Below are positions 35,181-46,909 of a stretch of DNA of 64,000 bases, one piece after another. Position 1 is the stretch's first letter. Each line of letters begins with the position of its first letter. The stretch is from Perilla frutescens (lineage: Eukaryota > Streptophyta > Magnoliopsida > Lamiales > Lamiaceae): assembly GCA_026008535.1 (NCBI GenBank), contig BRKX01000010.1, forward strand, positions 26,670,001-26,734,000, in the 5' to 3' direction. A program made the translations under genes and the position numbers. The notes under the pieces were generated by a model. That model had not been told where the DNA came from, searched no databases, and was given only the letters and a program-made list of their open reading frames with translations.

Positions 35181-36739
35181 CAAGCGCAAGGGAAAGGTAC
35201 AAAACTTTAAGCATTGTTAGCATTATTTCTCACTTAAATTAGCATAAAACATTCACTACATCAGCATACACATAAAACACATTATATTATGTGTACTATC
35301 GAATGCAGCAGTAACACACCATTTCTTCAGCATTTCTATATTTATTCATTAGCATACAAAATACAAGAAAGTTACTATTTTAAATAATTATTTAATTTAA
35401 AGCAGAGAGTTGTCGAAGATCACTCCCATATCAAAACAAGGGCCAGGGGTTTGATGAAGCCATCTGAAGCATTGATGTCACCATACATATCAAGGACTGT
35501 CGATGTGAGGGAGACAATGTTAAAAACTGAGGGTGAACTCTACTTCTGGGTGGTACACAAGACTGATGAAACATCGAGGTAAAAAATGTAAATATGATAT
35601 TATTTAACATTTACTATAAATGAAAATAATATATTAACATACATGCAGGGAGGAGATTTTATACTCTGATGGACGAGTAATGATCAACAGAGGTGAGCTG
35701 CAGACTCTAACACCAGACACTTACATCAGTTATGCAGTGTGCGATCAAAGGACTCTCGATACAGATTTTACTTCACAACCTACCCATGTGTAAGCAAAAT
35801 ATTTTATCTTCAAAAGATCAATATCTTATTTCCATTAAAATCATAAAGTTTTAATATGTTGTTATTGACATATAGAATAACACAATTGTCAACCCCCCCA
35901 ATACTTTGAATGCAACCAGAAGGATGAGTGAATTTATAGACAGAGTTAAGAATGAGGTGAATGCATTCCCATGGGTAAAACTGTCAGAAGTTGAAATGGT
36001 ATGATCTTATTAAAAATTTCATTAATCTCAAACATTATTCATATCAGCAACTAATACTGGCAAAACATATACGCAGTTCTTCTTCCCAATATACCAGATG
36101 AATCACTTCTTCTTGATCTGTATTGATCTGAAAGACATGGAATCAGTCATCATAGATAATTCAACTGCCATGGAGAAAGAGAAGGATGGACTGAAACTGA
36201 AATATGGCGATATTCCAAGTCTGCTGGTAATTCATACTTAAATATTTCATAACAATTATAACATTATTTGTATACTTACAGTTTTATTTCACTGTACTTA
36301 CAGATCAAGTACTTTGTTGAATACACTAAGAAAGTTGGGTTGCTTCAGAGATCAAAGGAGATCAAGAAGTATATTACATCATCACAACGTCTGCAGATGG
36401 CCTGGAGAGATGAGAAGAACAAGAGTGATTGTGGGGTGTATGTACTTCGACATATGGAGACCTACATGGGCAATGGGGTGAAGAATTGGAAGACAGGGCT
36501 GAAGAAAAAGTCTCCAAAGCAAATGAGGTATCTGAGAATGAAGTACTGCACCGCTATCCTCAATTCTGACACCAACATTCATAAGGCCGACAATGCAGCA
36601 AATGCGAAATTCTATTATAGAGAATCTTCAGGGGATGGTCCCATTGATGTTGCAGGAATGTATCTCAACAAACAGAAGTCATGAATGATTCTATGATCTA
36701 TTGAAACAATATATTGCTTAACTACTATCACATTAAAAC

Positions 36740-37230
36740 AATGTTTCCCAGCATATGTATATTTGCTACCATGATGCATTAGGACATTATTCTGTAGGAT
36801 AACTACTTAGGTAATTGTTTTTGTATATGTCAATGATCAAACATGCTGAAGGTTTGTATGGATATGCTAACAAATATCAATATTTTTTGCTGATATTATA
36901 TAGATATTTTTGTGCTAATGAAGCTTTACAGATTCGCTGATATAGTAATGTGATTGTGCAGATGAAGCTTTAAAGTTTCGCTGATATAGTAATGTCTTGT
37001 GCTAACAAAGCTTTCAGTTGATGTTGAAGATTCCATTTCTTGCTGATATAGTTACTTGTTTTTGCTAAAGGATCTTTAACTTGATGTTCATATATATAAG
37101 TCTTGGTGCTTATTAAGCTTTGTTTTTGTGCTGATTAGGATTTGATGATTCGCTGATATAGTTGTGCCATTGTGCTGACTATGCTTTGATTTGTTGCTCA
37201 TATTTATAAATTTCATAAATATACATGTTT
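36740..37230. repeat. Diverged repeats around the motif TTCGCTGATATAGT, between the two convergent MULE genes
   Basis: The motif CGCTGATATAGT recurs at about 36935, 36978 and 37152, with near copies (TTGCTGATATAGT) around 37040, mixed with GTGCTAATGAAGCTTT/GTGCTAACAAAGCTTT phrases. Spacing is irregular (about 45-100 bp). It lies just after the protease stop and would be in its 3' UTR or the space between the two convergent genes. Confidence 0.6.
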
Positions 37231-37791
37231 TTATGTCGATAAAGATATTTTCTAGTACCAATTGTTTCTATCAATTATTTTTTCTAGCAATAATGTTATC
37301 CAAAAAGAAACAAATGTACGATAATCATGCTTCATTTGCAAAACTACATACCTATATCAGCAATTCCATAAAGCTTCGTCAGCACAAATCAGCAAAGGTA
37401 AAAATAAAGCTTATAATTATATGCATTGAGATAGTTCATTAAAAATAACAATAAAAGACCATTAAATTTTTATTCTATCATTAAAAACGAAACAATTTGT
37501 TCATCATTCTCACAACATCAAAAAATAAAATCCAATTGAAAATTAAGAACCACCAAATTCAACATTTTCATATACCCCATAAATGAGTTATTCAACTAAA
37601 ACTTATTTTATTAACAAAAATAATGTTTTGAACATCTTCATCATCAATACATTGGTACCTGCAAAGAATAAATAAAATATAAATAAGATTGGGTTCCTGA
37701 TTTAGAACAAATAAATTAAATTCAATATACATAAAACTTAATCAGCATAATTATATACCTCCATTAGCATCTCAAGCCTTATAGATCAGCA

Positions 37792-40700
37792 TTAGTCCTT
37801 CACTTTGCCACAATTCCTAGAATCATGCCTGCACATTTTATTGCACTTCTTACATGTTCTTAAAGGTTTTTGCTTTTCACGAGCAGCCTTCTCAGCTCTT
37901 GGTATCAATCGGCTACCACTCCCTTTAGTTTTGACAACATCCGGCAGCAAAACATCTACTTGTGTAGGGCAAGAAGAACCATAAAAATTATAAAACATTC
38001 TATTCTTTTCAGACTCAATTCCTTGTTCAGAAGTTTCGTGCTTTAAAAATTCTTTAAAATCCCGAACACAACGTAATAAAGCAGAGAGCTTTTCATCATC
38101 ACCATCAGCAACACCAATACATGCATAAAACTCAGAAATGCATGCATTAATCTTCATTTTATTCTCATCAACTGCAGCACAACTACTTACCAAATCCGTC
38201 AAACATCCATTCACAGAATCAAAACATGACCTTGTCCACCGACGAACCACATATTTATCAGGAATTCTATCTACATTCAAATCCTTCAATAATATGTATA
38301 TATGACAGCACAACAACCCTTCCCGAACAAATTTTGAACAACTGCACACAACTGTTTCCTCAACACTATCATATACAACCTGAAAAATCCCATCTCCATC
38401 ATTAACATCATAAAACAGTTGAGGTTCGTTCTTAGTTATGCTCATAATGCGGTATTTAAAACAAGCAGAATAAAAATTTCCTTCTGAACCTTAACAAAAA
38501 TATTTGTAGTGTATACAGCCGCAGCGTGTTTCTCAAATAAAATTGGAGTCTGCAATGAAGGAACTATTGATTCATCATAGCTATTCATCTCAGCATATGC
38601 ATGCCTCTGAGCCTCAATTGCACTATTATACTTCATAAAAAATTCAACAAGATTGCAGTTGGAGTTCACAAAGGAGCCATAAAAGCTGTTGGCACTTTCA
38701 GAAATTGATGTAGTCCTGCACAACCCACTCAATACATGATTCCTAAAATAAGCAGGAATCCAATTATATCGAAGATCATAGATCGACTTAAACCAATCAA
38801 TATCAGTTAAACCAAACTCAGACATGATTTCTTGCCATTTTTCCTCAAATACAGCAGGCTCTATAACATCAGACCAAACAATCCTATTTACTTGTTGCCT
38901 CAATGATTTATTCTTCTTCAAATGAGAAGGGAGCCTATCTGAAAATTTCAACATGATATGCCACATGCATAACCGATGTCTAACATCAGGAAATACATGT
39001 TTCACAGCATTCTTCAATGCAGGGTCCTGATCAGTTATTAACATACTAGGGGCTCGATCCATACAATCCTTAAACTTTTCTAAAACCCAAAAATATGACT
39101 CTGTATTCTCACTTGACAGCAAAGCAGCACCAAAAGTAACACACTTCCCATGATTATCTTTCCCAGTAAAAGGGGTAAACACCATCTTATACCTATTCAA
39201 TGAATACAAACACAACATTACAAATTAAAAAAAAAAATCAACTAGCTAGCATGAAAATGAAACTGTTGCAACATTGTTAAACCATTCCATTAGCATTATA
39301 GTACAACTACATTATCATTATTGAACCACTCAATTAGTCTTCGGAAACAAAACTAATATTTAGCATTTCTGTACCACTTCATCAGCATTATATAACCACT
39401 TAATTAGCATTCAGAAACAAAACCAAATCTATACATAATTATATAAGTCATTTATACTTAACAATCAAAAAATAAATAAATTACAAACCTGTTTGTGTTG
39501 TATGTAGCATCAAATGATACAGAATCACCAAATGCAGCAAAATTCCTCCTGCAAATCGGATCTGCCCAAAAAATATGCTTCAACTTATCTTCCCCATCAA
39601 CTAAATACTCAAAATAAAATGCAGAGCACACCTCCCTCCTCTTAAAAAGATTATCAATCACCATTTGAGCATCTGCACCAACAATGTAAGCCCTTAGATC
39701 ACGTGTAAAGTTCTTAACATCAGTCTTTGTACATCCTATATTACAATGCCCACCAGCTACTTCATTATATAGTTTATAAGAATCCATTGGGCCAATATTT
39801 GCTTGAACACAATCCAAAATAAATTTCTGATGTACATGTCCTATATTTCTATTCAACTTCAAAAACCCCTTATGTTTATCACAGACTAAAGGATGTGAGT
39901 GACGTTCTTCAAAAGAGTGAATTGAATATCCATCCATACCACTAAACTTAAGGACTATACGTGCCCTGCATCGCACCCTCCTAGAAACTCTACGTCTCTT
40001 ATCCATAACACCATCAACATTAGCATCACGATCCACGGCTGCATTCTTTTCACCAGCACGATTGCAAAGAATATACTTCCAAGTAATTGTACCATCTTTA
40101 GACCTTATAACAGTAGAATTTCGAACATCAAATGCACAACGAGCCGCATAACGCCTATAGAATTCTATACCATCCAAAATATTATTAAACATCATTCCAA
40201 CAACTGGCTTGACAGAAGAATCACACCTAGGTACGTAGTATTGCGTCAAACCAGGAGATATAACTATACTAGTATCTGAACAATCGTCAACTGACTCCGA
40301 GTCTGCCACTTAATAATACAATATAGAAAAATATATATAGTTAGAATATAATGTATTCTTCATTAGCAAATAGTTAGTTATTCATTATATTCGAAAAATA
40401 TGTATAGTTAGCATAACATGTATTATTGATCAGCAAATACTGAATTATTCATTATATTCGATTTGCATCAAGCTCTGTCACTTAACAACAAAATATAGAA
40501 AAATATATATAGCTAGCATATAATGTATTCTTCATCAGCAAATAGTTAATTATTCATTATATTCGAAAAATATGTATAGTTAGCATAGCATGTATTATTG
40601 ATCAGCAAATACTGAATTATTCATTATATTCGATTTGCATCAAGCTCTGTCACTTAACAAGAAAATATAGAAATATATATATAGTTAGCATATAATCTAT

Positions 40701-41056
40701 TCTTGATCAGCAAATACTAAATTATTAATTATCTTCGATTTGCATCAAACTCTGCCACTTAATAATGCAAAACATAAAATTGCATACTTAGCACATATAG
40801 CATTCTCAATCAGCATAATAACAGAATTTATCATGCTAACATAATCTAACTAATTTACAAAATTCCAAAAACTGCAGAAACTAATAAACACAACATCAAA
40901 GCGAATCAAAATCGGATAGCAAACTGCATCGATAACCAGAAAATCAAAACACAAGGATCACTCGCTAATCTCAATAGATTAACGAGCATATCCAGGAACT
41001 ACCGATCGCACAATAAAAATAAAAAAAAACATACCTGGTGAATCCATCAAATACAT
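37792..41056 (-). CDS. MULE transposase (FAR1 DNA-binding, DDE, SWIM finger) with one apparent 1-nt frameshift
   Basis: Exon 1 is a 22-nt coding exon (41056-41035, MYLMDSP), exon 2 is 40308-39489 and exon 3 is 39192-37792; all junctions are in phase. No ATG exists at the start of exon 2 (a stop, TAA, precedes it directly), which supports the micro-exon. Domains in order: FAR1-type DNA-binding region (FNNILDGIEFYRRYAARCAF to ERHSHPLV), MULE DDE region with first Asp in SFDATYNTNR and second in MLITDQDPALKNAV, CMWHIMLKF, and a SWIM finger CSCSKFVREGLLCCH. The basic tail carries a knuckle-like CKKCNKMCRHDSRNC. Near 38465 the frame shifts: family text QKEIF...CFKYRIMSITKN needs one extra T in a T5 run. 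Otherwise no stops are seen, about 755 codons. It would catalyse excision and insertion of this and related elements. Confidence 0.88.
40307..40760 (-). repeat. ~173-bp tandem repeat in transposase intron 1
   Basis: Two full units (about 40307-40479 and 40480-40653) and a shortened third (to about 40760) share ATTCATTATATTCGATTTGC, CAAGCTCTGTCACTTAA and ATCAGCAAATACTGAATTAT. The unit junction text TCTGYCACTTAA, read on the minus strand, is TTAAGTGRCAGA, the same as the real splice acceptor of transposase exon 2 at 40309 (TTAAG, then TGGCAGA). Confidence 0.82.
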
Positions 41057-42358
41057 CGCGGCAACCAAATAACATAGAAACTACCGATCCAAATCAAACG
41101 AATATATTGAGGAAGACGATCTCGTGAAATCCGGAAGAGATATGGTAAATCAACGATAGCTTTGGTAACAAAATCTAAATTGATATAAAATAACATAATT
41201 ACTAAATTACTTAAAAGCCCCTGGCGGCTGGAAAGTTAGCCAAAATAACAAAATTGCCACCGATTTTTGTATTAAATCTGGACCCTAGATTTCATCATAA
41301 TGTGTGGTGTGAGATGTATTTTCATTTCTCACACCAACCATGTATTCTCATATGATCCATATCCTATATATATATACATATATATATATATAGGGGGTGG
41401 ATCTGGTGGGAACCCTCCCCCATGTGGGAACAAGGAACCACTACAAGAAAATCATTAAATAGATTAAAACAGATCCATCCCATCCACCCATTCATAAATT
41501 TGGATGACTAAGATTAAAATAGATTATCGGTGGTAAACTTGTAAATATGTTGAACTTTTTAAAAAAGACGGTGACATATTGGTAAATAAATTGAACTTAA
41601 AAAGTGTGGGGGGTTAATTTCTTTCCGTCAAAATATAGATGATGATGTCATCATATTTGTACAAATATTGTAGAAACTTTAATCAATCATAACTTGCTCA
41701 TTTTTAATCGGATTTACACAAATCATATATCAAATTAAAGCTCTTTTCATACTCTTTCATTTAAGATCCATATTGCATATATTTATTTGAAAAAAATAGA
41801 TGAAAAATAAAAAAATCAATTTTCACGTATATTTTTCATACAAAACAGCCCCAGATTTATATTAGCATGACGTATATAATATTTTAGCACGACCTATATA
41901 GGATTTTAGCATGACAAACTATAATTCACATAATTGTATTTATGATATTTTAGCATGAAACTACTCGCACAATAACATATATATATATATATATATATAT
42001 ATGACATTTGAGCATAATCCGTAACTCATATCATCATTGTGCTCATGACTTGCTCATTTTAATCAAATTTGCGCAAATTATATATCAAATTAAAGATATT
42101 CTTATTAGATTGGGGTGAACTCATCTGGAGGCATGTTATTAAAATTTTCATTTTAGCATGTTGTGTAATACATTTCAGCGGGTGATATTATTAATATTTT
42201 TCTAACAGTTTTATATAAACACCTACACCTATACAGATACTACAAAATGAAAAACACAAGTTGATGATAAAGAAGAAAAAAGAATGAGAAAGTAAAGCAA
42301 TGAAGGAGATGGCTGACAACTAAGAAAGAAAATGAGAGAATATTTCCCGAAACGAGAT

Positions 42359-42508
42359 AAAGTTTATGAGAGAAAAATATGTGCTGCAATTCTAAGTGCA
42401 GACAGTAACATACAAAGTGAAAGGAACGAAGCTGAGAAAAACCTACACTACAGGCTCTCATGTGAAGATGGTCCAATTAATATTGAAGCATTTGTTATGT
42501 CGAAGTGA
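42359..42508 (+). pseudogene. Relict C-terminal end of a Ulp1-like gene
   Basis: Read from 42359, the frame gives KVYERKICAAILSADSNI, a Glu/Asn-rich stretch, then HYRLSCEDGPINIEAFVMSK and a TGA at 42506-42508. This aligns residue for residue with the end of the 36.3-36.7 kb protease (MKYCTAILNSDTNIH ... YYRESSGDGPIDVAGMYLNK, stop). The catalytic core upstream is gone. It shows that this small element descends from a ULP-bearing parent, with the stop codon kept at the equivalent place. Confidence 0.8.
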
Positions 42509-42779
42509 TTTGTACTGTTAATGAAATTTCTACAAGTATTACTAGTTTCCAGACATATTTCTTATGAATATTAGTTTATGTTGATAAATATTAGTTCAAG
42601 TTGAAGAATATTAGTTTAAGGTGATGAATATTAGTTTCAGACATTTGCTATGAATATTTGGAAATGTCATTGTTAGCGTGAATTTTTCTTTATACGAGCA
42701 TGCTATTGTTGTTTCATTAGCATCATACAGTATTTCATTTTAGCATCATACACTATTTTATTTTAGCATGATCTTCTAT

Positions 42780-43620
42780 ACCGTACCCTAATAGGGACAC
42801 AATAAACCCTAATCGAACTGGGACACCAAATTTAACATCATTCTCACTTCATTTTAACATGATGTTATAAACAATAAACCATAATGCGATGTAATAAACT
42901 CTAATGGAAATGTCATAAACCCTAATGGGAATGTGACAAAAAAAATTAGCATGTTACTTCCCTCATTTTAGCCAAATACTTACCTCATTTTAGCATGATC
43001 TACTAAACAGCAATGGAGGATCTAGAAAATCATAATGCGAATGTAATAAACCCTACTTGGGAATAATGAACCCTAATGGGAATGTCATAAATCCTAATTA
43101 GAATTTCATAAACCCTAATTGAGAACAATGAACCCTAATGAGAATGTCATAAACCCATATTGGGAATAATGAACCCCTAATGGTAACGAGACATCAAATT
43201 TAGCCTTATTCTTCCCTCATTTTAACCTGAAACATCCCTCATTTTAGCAAGATACTATAAACAGTAACGAGTCATGCAATAAGCATTAATTAAGAACAAT
43301 GAACCCTAATGCGAATGTAATAAATCCTAATTGGGAAGAATAAACCCTAATGTGAAGGTAATAAACCCAAATTGGGAACAATGAATCCTAATGAGAATGT
43401 GACATCAAGTTTTAGCATGCTACATCCCTCATTTTAGCCTGATAATTTACTAATTTTAGTATGATTTGATCAACAATAATGGGGATGCAATAAACCGTAA
43501 TGGGAACATATTCAGCCTCATACTTCTCTGATTTTAGCATCATATTCTAAATAGTAATTGATAAACCTTAATATTAATGTAATAACCACAAAGGGAATGT
43601 CATAAACTATTTGAGAAAAA
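42780..43620. repeat. Degenerate ~20-25-bp minisatellite (ATAAACCCTAATGGGAATGT)
   Basis: Variants of ATAAACCCTAATGGGAATGT are repeated dozens of times, with forms such as AATGAACCCTAATGAGAATG and interruptions of TTTTAGCATGATA. The AACCCTAA content looks telomere-like, but the period and the flanking GGGAATGT show a separate minisatellite. It is internal to the 41.4-44.4 kb element. Confidence 0.78.
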
Positions 43621-44392
43621 ATCATATATTCTTAAAATAAAATAAAATAAGCCCTAAAAATGAATATTCTATATTTTTCTTCATATTTCTTCGGATAAAC
43701 AAAGCTATGTGAGATCTTGAATGAATAGTATGAAAAAATTATAATTTGATGTATTATATGAAAAAAACATTGCATTTATGAATTTTTAGCATTAAATTAC
43801 TCTCATATTAGCATAGTGTATAAGATATTTTAGCGTGACGTTACATATCAGTATTACATTTATATGTGGATGGAGTTATTATTGTTTAATTGAAGACTTT
43901 CAGTTTTTGTGAATTTATCCAACATGTAACTCACATCAGCAACATTTATCACACATATTAGAAATAAATTTGAATGATATTATCAATATCAGCATAATTC
44001 ATATTATTTTAGTATGGACTATGAACCATTCCAGCATGATGTATAAATGAGTGAGGAAATGGGTGAAAAATAGAGAGGGGAGAAAGAGTGGGAAGAGAGA
44101 TAGAGAGAAGTGCGCAAATAAAAAAAATCGTAAATGTTAGAGAGAAATAAATAGAGAGAGAAGAGATAATCATGTTTCAAAACATAAGAATTATTAAATT
44201 ACCGTAATACTCTCTGTTACTTAAAGTTGTAAATAATTACAAGTATGTCATCTTGCATTTGACCAAACTTTGACTGAATTGTGGCCATTAAGATCTAAGT
44301 AATGGAGGGATTAGATGGGTTCCTAGTTCCTACATGGAAGAATGGTTATCATTTGAACACTTCCCTATATATATATATATATATGTATATAT

Positions 44393-45956
44393 GGGTGGTT
44401 CTGGTGTAAAACACACATAGTGTGTAAACTATAAATCAATTTCCCACCACACATCCTTCAAAATTCAATGGTCTAGATTTGGTCAAATGGAGGTGCCATT
44501 ATTGTAAATAAAAGGAACTTCAAAAAACGCTGTGACATTTTAGTAATTTCCTCGTCTAGGTCAAAATTTAAAAAATAAAAAAAATAGCGGACTTCTAGGA
44601 CGCAGACTAATAAAAACACATTCATATGTAGACGAACACATAATCACATTTTAACAAAGCAATATCACTTCATTCACAACACCTAACTTTAAACACAAAA
44701 CTGATTTTGTTAGGAAATTATTAAATGATGAATTTTATATGGTTAAAAAGCTAGTCAAGCCTAATTTTCAACAAAAAATAATTTCAAAAAAATATGAATC
44801 GTGGACAAAGTTATAGTTATTTGATTGAAAGTTGTTAATTAGTTTCATTATTTGGCTTCAAGCCACAACATTATTGCTTTTGTTAGCATTGTTATTATTT
44901 TTCTTTAGCATTACATAATACTTATGTTAGCATACGACAGTGCTAACAACAACAAATGATAAAAGTTAATAAATTAAATTGTTGAACTCTAAAATTGATG
45001 TGATAGAAATATAACTAATTATGATGCTAGCAAATCATTTATCATATACTAGCGAATCATGTTTAATTGAGATGGATGTTATACATTGATAATACACATG
45101 CAATATTAAACACATGTGATTCTATTATCAGATATAATTATACTAGATTAACATTATTATAATATTTTACTTAGCATATGTCAATGCTAACATTAGCGGT
45201 GCATTAACATTCTCATATAAAAATTATCTTAATGCATTAATGTATTGTTCATTGTGAATATAATTGATACTGATAAAATATTTGTTATATACTAATGAAA
45301 CACATCTTAATTGGGATTAAATAAACATTTATAGCAATGTAATTGATGTCAGTGAAGCATATATTAATTGAGATGTAATAAACATTTACAATAATATAAT
45401 CGATGCTAATGAATATGCTAACGAAGCATTTGTCATATGCTAATTAAATATTTTTATATGCTAACGAAGCATACCTAATTACGATTGAATAAATTTTTAT
45501 CGCAATATAACTGATATTGACGAAACATTTATCATATGCTAACAAAACATATGTCGTATGCTAACAAAATATTCTGAGCTTGAATACGCGTGAAAAATGA
45601 AACTTTTGTATTTTTCGTCCATATTTTTCTAGATAAACATATGCTTCACTGATCTTAAATGAAAGATGATTAAAAAACTTTTAATTTGATATATTATTTG
45701 CATTAATCCAATGAAAAATGAGCAAGTTATGATCGTCTGAAGTTTTTAAGAATGTTTTTAGATGCTGAGTCAACATAACATCAACTTTTTTTTTTCAACA
45801 AACGGACGGAAATACCCCAATAGACTGAAAAAAGTTGCGAAAATTACAAAACTGCCATCGATTTTTTCTCCAAATCTTGACCGTATATTTTTTTAGATGG
45901 ATGGTTGGAGATTGATTTACGATTTACACAATAGAGATTGGTTTACATTTGAGCGA

Positions 45957-45961
<5 letters not shown>
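44393..45961. mobile_element. Non-autonomous element (~1.6 kb) of the TA-tract family
   Basis: The left end GGGTGGTTCTGGTGTAAAAC, followed by GTGTGTAAACTATAAATCAA, pairs imperfectly with the right end (reverse complement GAGATCGCTCAAATGTAAAC, then TGTGTAAATCGTAAATCAA). (AT)n tracts flank both sides. The internal module is present at about 45640-45745 (ATCTTAAATGAAAGATGATT ... ATGAGCAAGTTATGATC). Frequent TTAGCAT/GCTAAC phrases occur as in its neighbours. No ORF. Confidence 0.75.
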
Positions 45962-45995
<34 letters not shown>

Positions 45996-46305
45996 CTTGA
46001 GGGTTTGCGCTTAAAAAACATTTAAATTTCCCCTTAAAGAAACTATATATTTCAATTCTCAAAAGAAAAAAATAATAATTGCGAGCATATATATTAATAA
46101 ATAAATATTAATATTGACAATTTATCTGGTCTGAATTCATTGAAGGAAAAAGTCCGCAGCGAATGCAAATATCAGGTGTGGGAGTTTATATTATAAAATA
46201 GATGTAAGTCTAATACTGACATGTAATGTAAATAATTATAAACAATGTTGGGAATCTTGCATAATCAATCAAACCTTCAATGAGATCTAGTTTTTTCTAG
46301 GTATA
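45962..46305. other. AT-rich sequence with (AT)n tract
   Basis: An (AT)n run of about 31 bp (45961-45992) is followed by AT-rich non-coding sequence. No repeat family or ORF was recognised. It is the distal part of the LSU upstream region. Confidence 0.4.
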
Positions 46306-46325
46306 AGATACATTGAATCTGGACA
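46306..46325 (+). promoter_or_regulatory. UPE-box-like sulfur-deficiency element upstream of LSU
   Basis: AGATACATTGAATCTGGACA differs at one base (T for C at position 13) from the UPE-box AGATACATTGAACCTGGACA, the element reported in promoters of LSU/UP9-type genes and bound by EIL-family factors (EIL3/SLIM1 in Arabidopsis). Both half-sites of the EIL type (AGATACAT, reverse of ATGTATCT, and TTGAATCT) are kept. It lies 1.56 kb upstream of the LSU ATG, with a 739-bp hAT element in between. Confidence 0.8.
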
Positions 46326-46909
46326 GCCTCCCCAAGAGGGAAAAAGAAAAAGGAAAGAAACTAATGTATAGTTGACACTGACGTTTTACTCTATCATATT
46401 GCACTATTAAATATTCATACGAATTAAGACGAGACATATTAAACGCAACATAATTATATTACATGTGATTTTGCTTTTGACATCCACATGTGATCAGGAA
46501 TTGAAGATGAATTTGCTATCGTAAACACTAACGTTAGAGTAATTTTAAATTCAATAATTTATCAAATTAAGTCGTCATTGCATATATGTTGAAATAGTGC
46601 ATTAGTTAGTTAGTAAAATCGATACCCTTATAATTGTATACTTAAATATAGCCATTATTTACATTTTCCGCAAATTAATTAAGCTCTAGGGACAACTGAT
46701 AATTAAAATATATATCGGCCCTAACTTTTTTAAATTTCAGCAGAAGAGTTTCATGCGCGTGAAAGCCGAAAGTAAATTTGTATTGATGCATGTTCATACA
46801 TGTATAGATATGGTGTGGTTAAACTTATATTATACGGTATAATAATATATGTGAGTATGTGAGAATGGAAGGGTGGGAGTGGGAGGCGACGTCAATTTAT
46901 GTATATAAT

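Larger units (their letters stand above)
32672..36684 (+). pseudogene. Transposon-borne Ulp1-like (C48) cysteine protease gene with in-frame stops
   Basis: Likely exons: 32672-32711, 33537-34420, 34569-about 35195, about 35404-35580, 35650-35789, about 35893-35998, 36076-36226 and 36304-36684. Exon 1 is MAGSKKMVQTSKK; exon 2 carries a repeated EKQVEVAPEEEI unit, an acidic stretch and a conserved N-terminal region typical of MULE-ULP proteins (ALAHAIEQMNPEQKKAVEEL). The protease core keeps the His region (YQMNHFFLICIDLKDMESVI) and the Cys region (DEKNKSDCGVYVLRHMETYM), so the triad is present. Stops interrupt the frame at 34208-34210, about 34373-34375, about 34718-34720 and 34801-34803. C48 enzymes process SUMO or SUMO conjugates; the role in these transposons is not established. 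Exon limits in the middle are approximate. Confidence 0.82.
32285..41365. mobile_element. Mutator-like element (9.1 kb) carrying a FAR1/SWIM transposase and a Ulp1-like protease gene
   Basis: Left end AGGGGTGTGGTTATATAAAA with TTGTGTGAGAAATGAGAACA pairs with the right end (reverse complement TAGGATATGGATCATATGAG, then GGTGTGAGAAATGAAAATAC), giving imperfect terminal inverted repeats of about 65-75 bp. Both ends sit in (AT)n tracts. Inside are two convergent genes: a Ulp1-like C48 protease (+, 32672-36684, broken) and a MULE transposase (-, 41056-37792, nearly intact). Convergent genes reading in from each terminus recall MuDR. ULP1-bearing Mutator-like elements have been described in several plants (for example the KAONASHI group in Arabidopsis). 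Tandem repeats occupy intron 1 of both genes. Confidence 0.88.
41392..44365. mobile_element. Non-autonomous element (~3.0 kb) of the TA-tract family, with ULP relict
   Basis: The left end AGGGGGTGGATCTGGTGGGAAC and GTGGGAACAAGGAACCA pair imperfectly with the right end (GGGTTCCTAGTTCCTACATG, then CACTTCCCTA). Both ends lie in (AT)n tracts. It carries the 3' end of a Ulp1-like gene (42359-42508), a AAACCCTAAT minisatellite (about 42780-43620) and at least two copies of the shared internal module (41690-41775 inverted, 43680-43760 direct). No transposase remains. Confidence 0.75.

Noticed and set aside
40307..40309. GTG start for the transposase at exon 2
   Set aside because: A stop codon lies directly upstream and a 22-nt ATG-containing exon with a good donor at 41034 joins in phase, so this is an internal exon boundary.
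42780..43620. Interstitial telomeric repeat
   Set aside because: AACCCTAA occurs often but not as contiguous TTTAGGG units; the period is about 20-25 bp with other conserved text.
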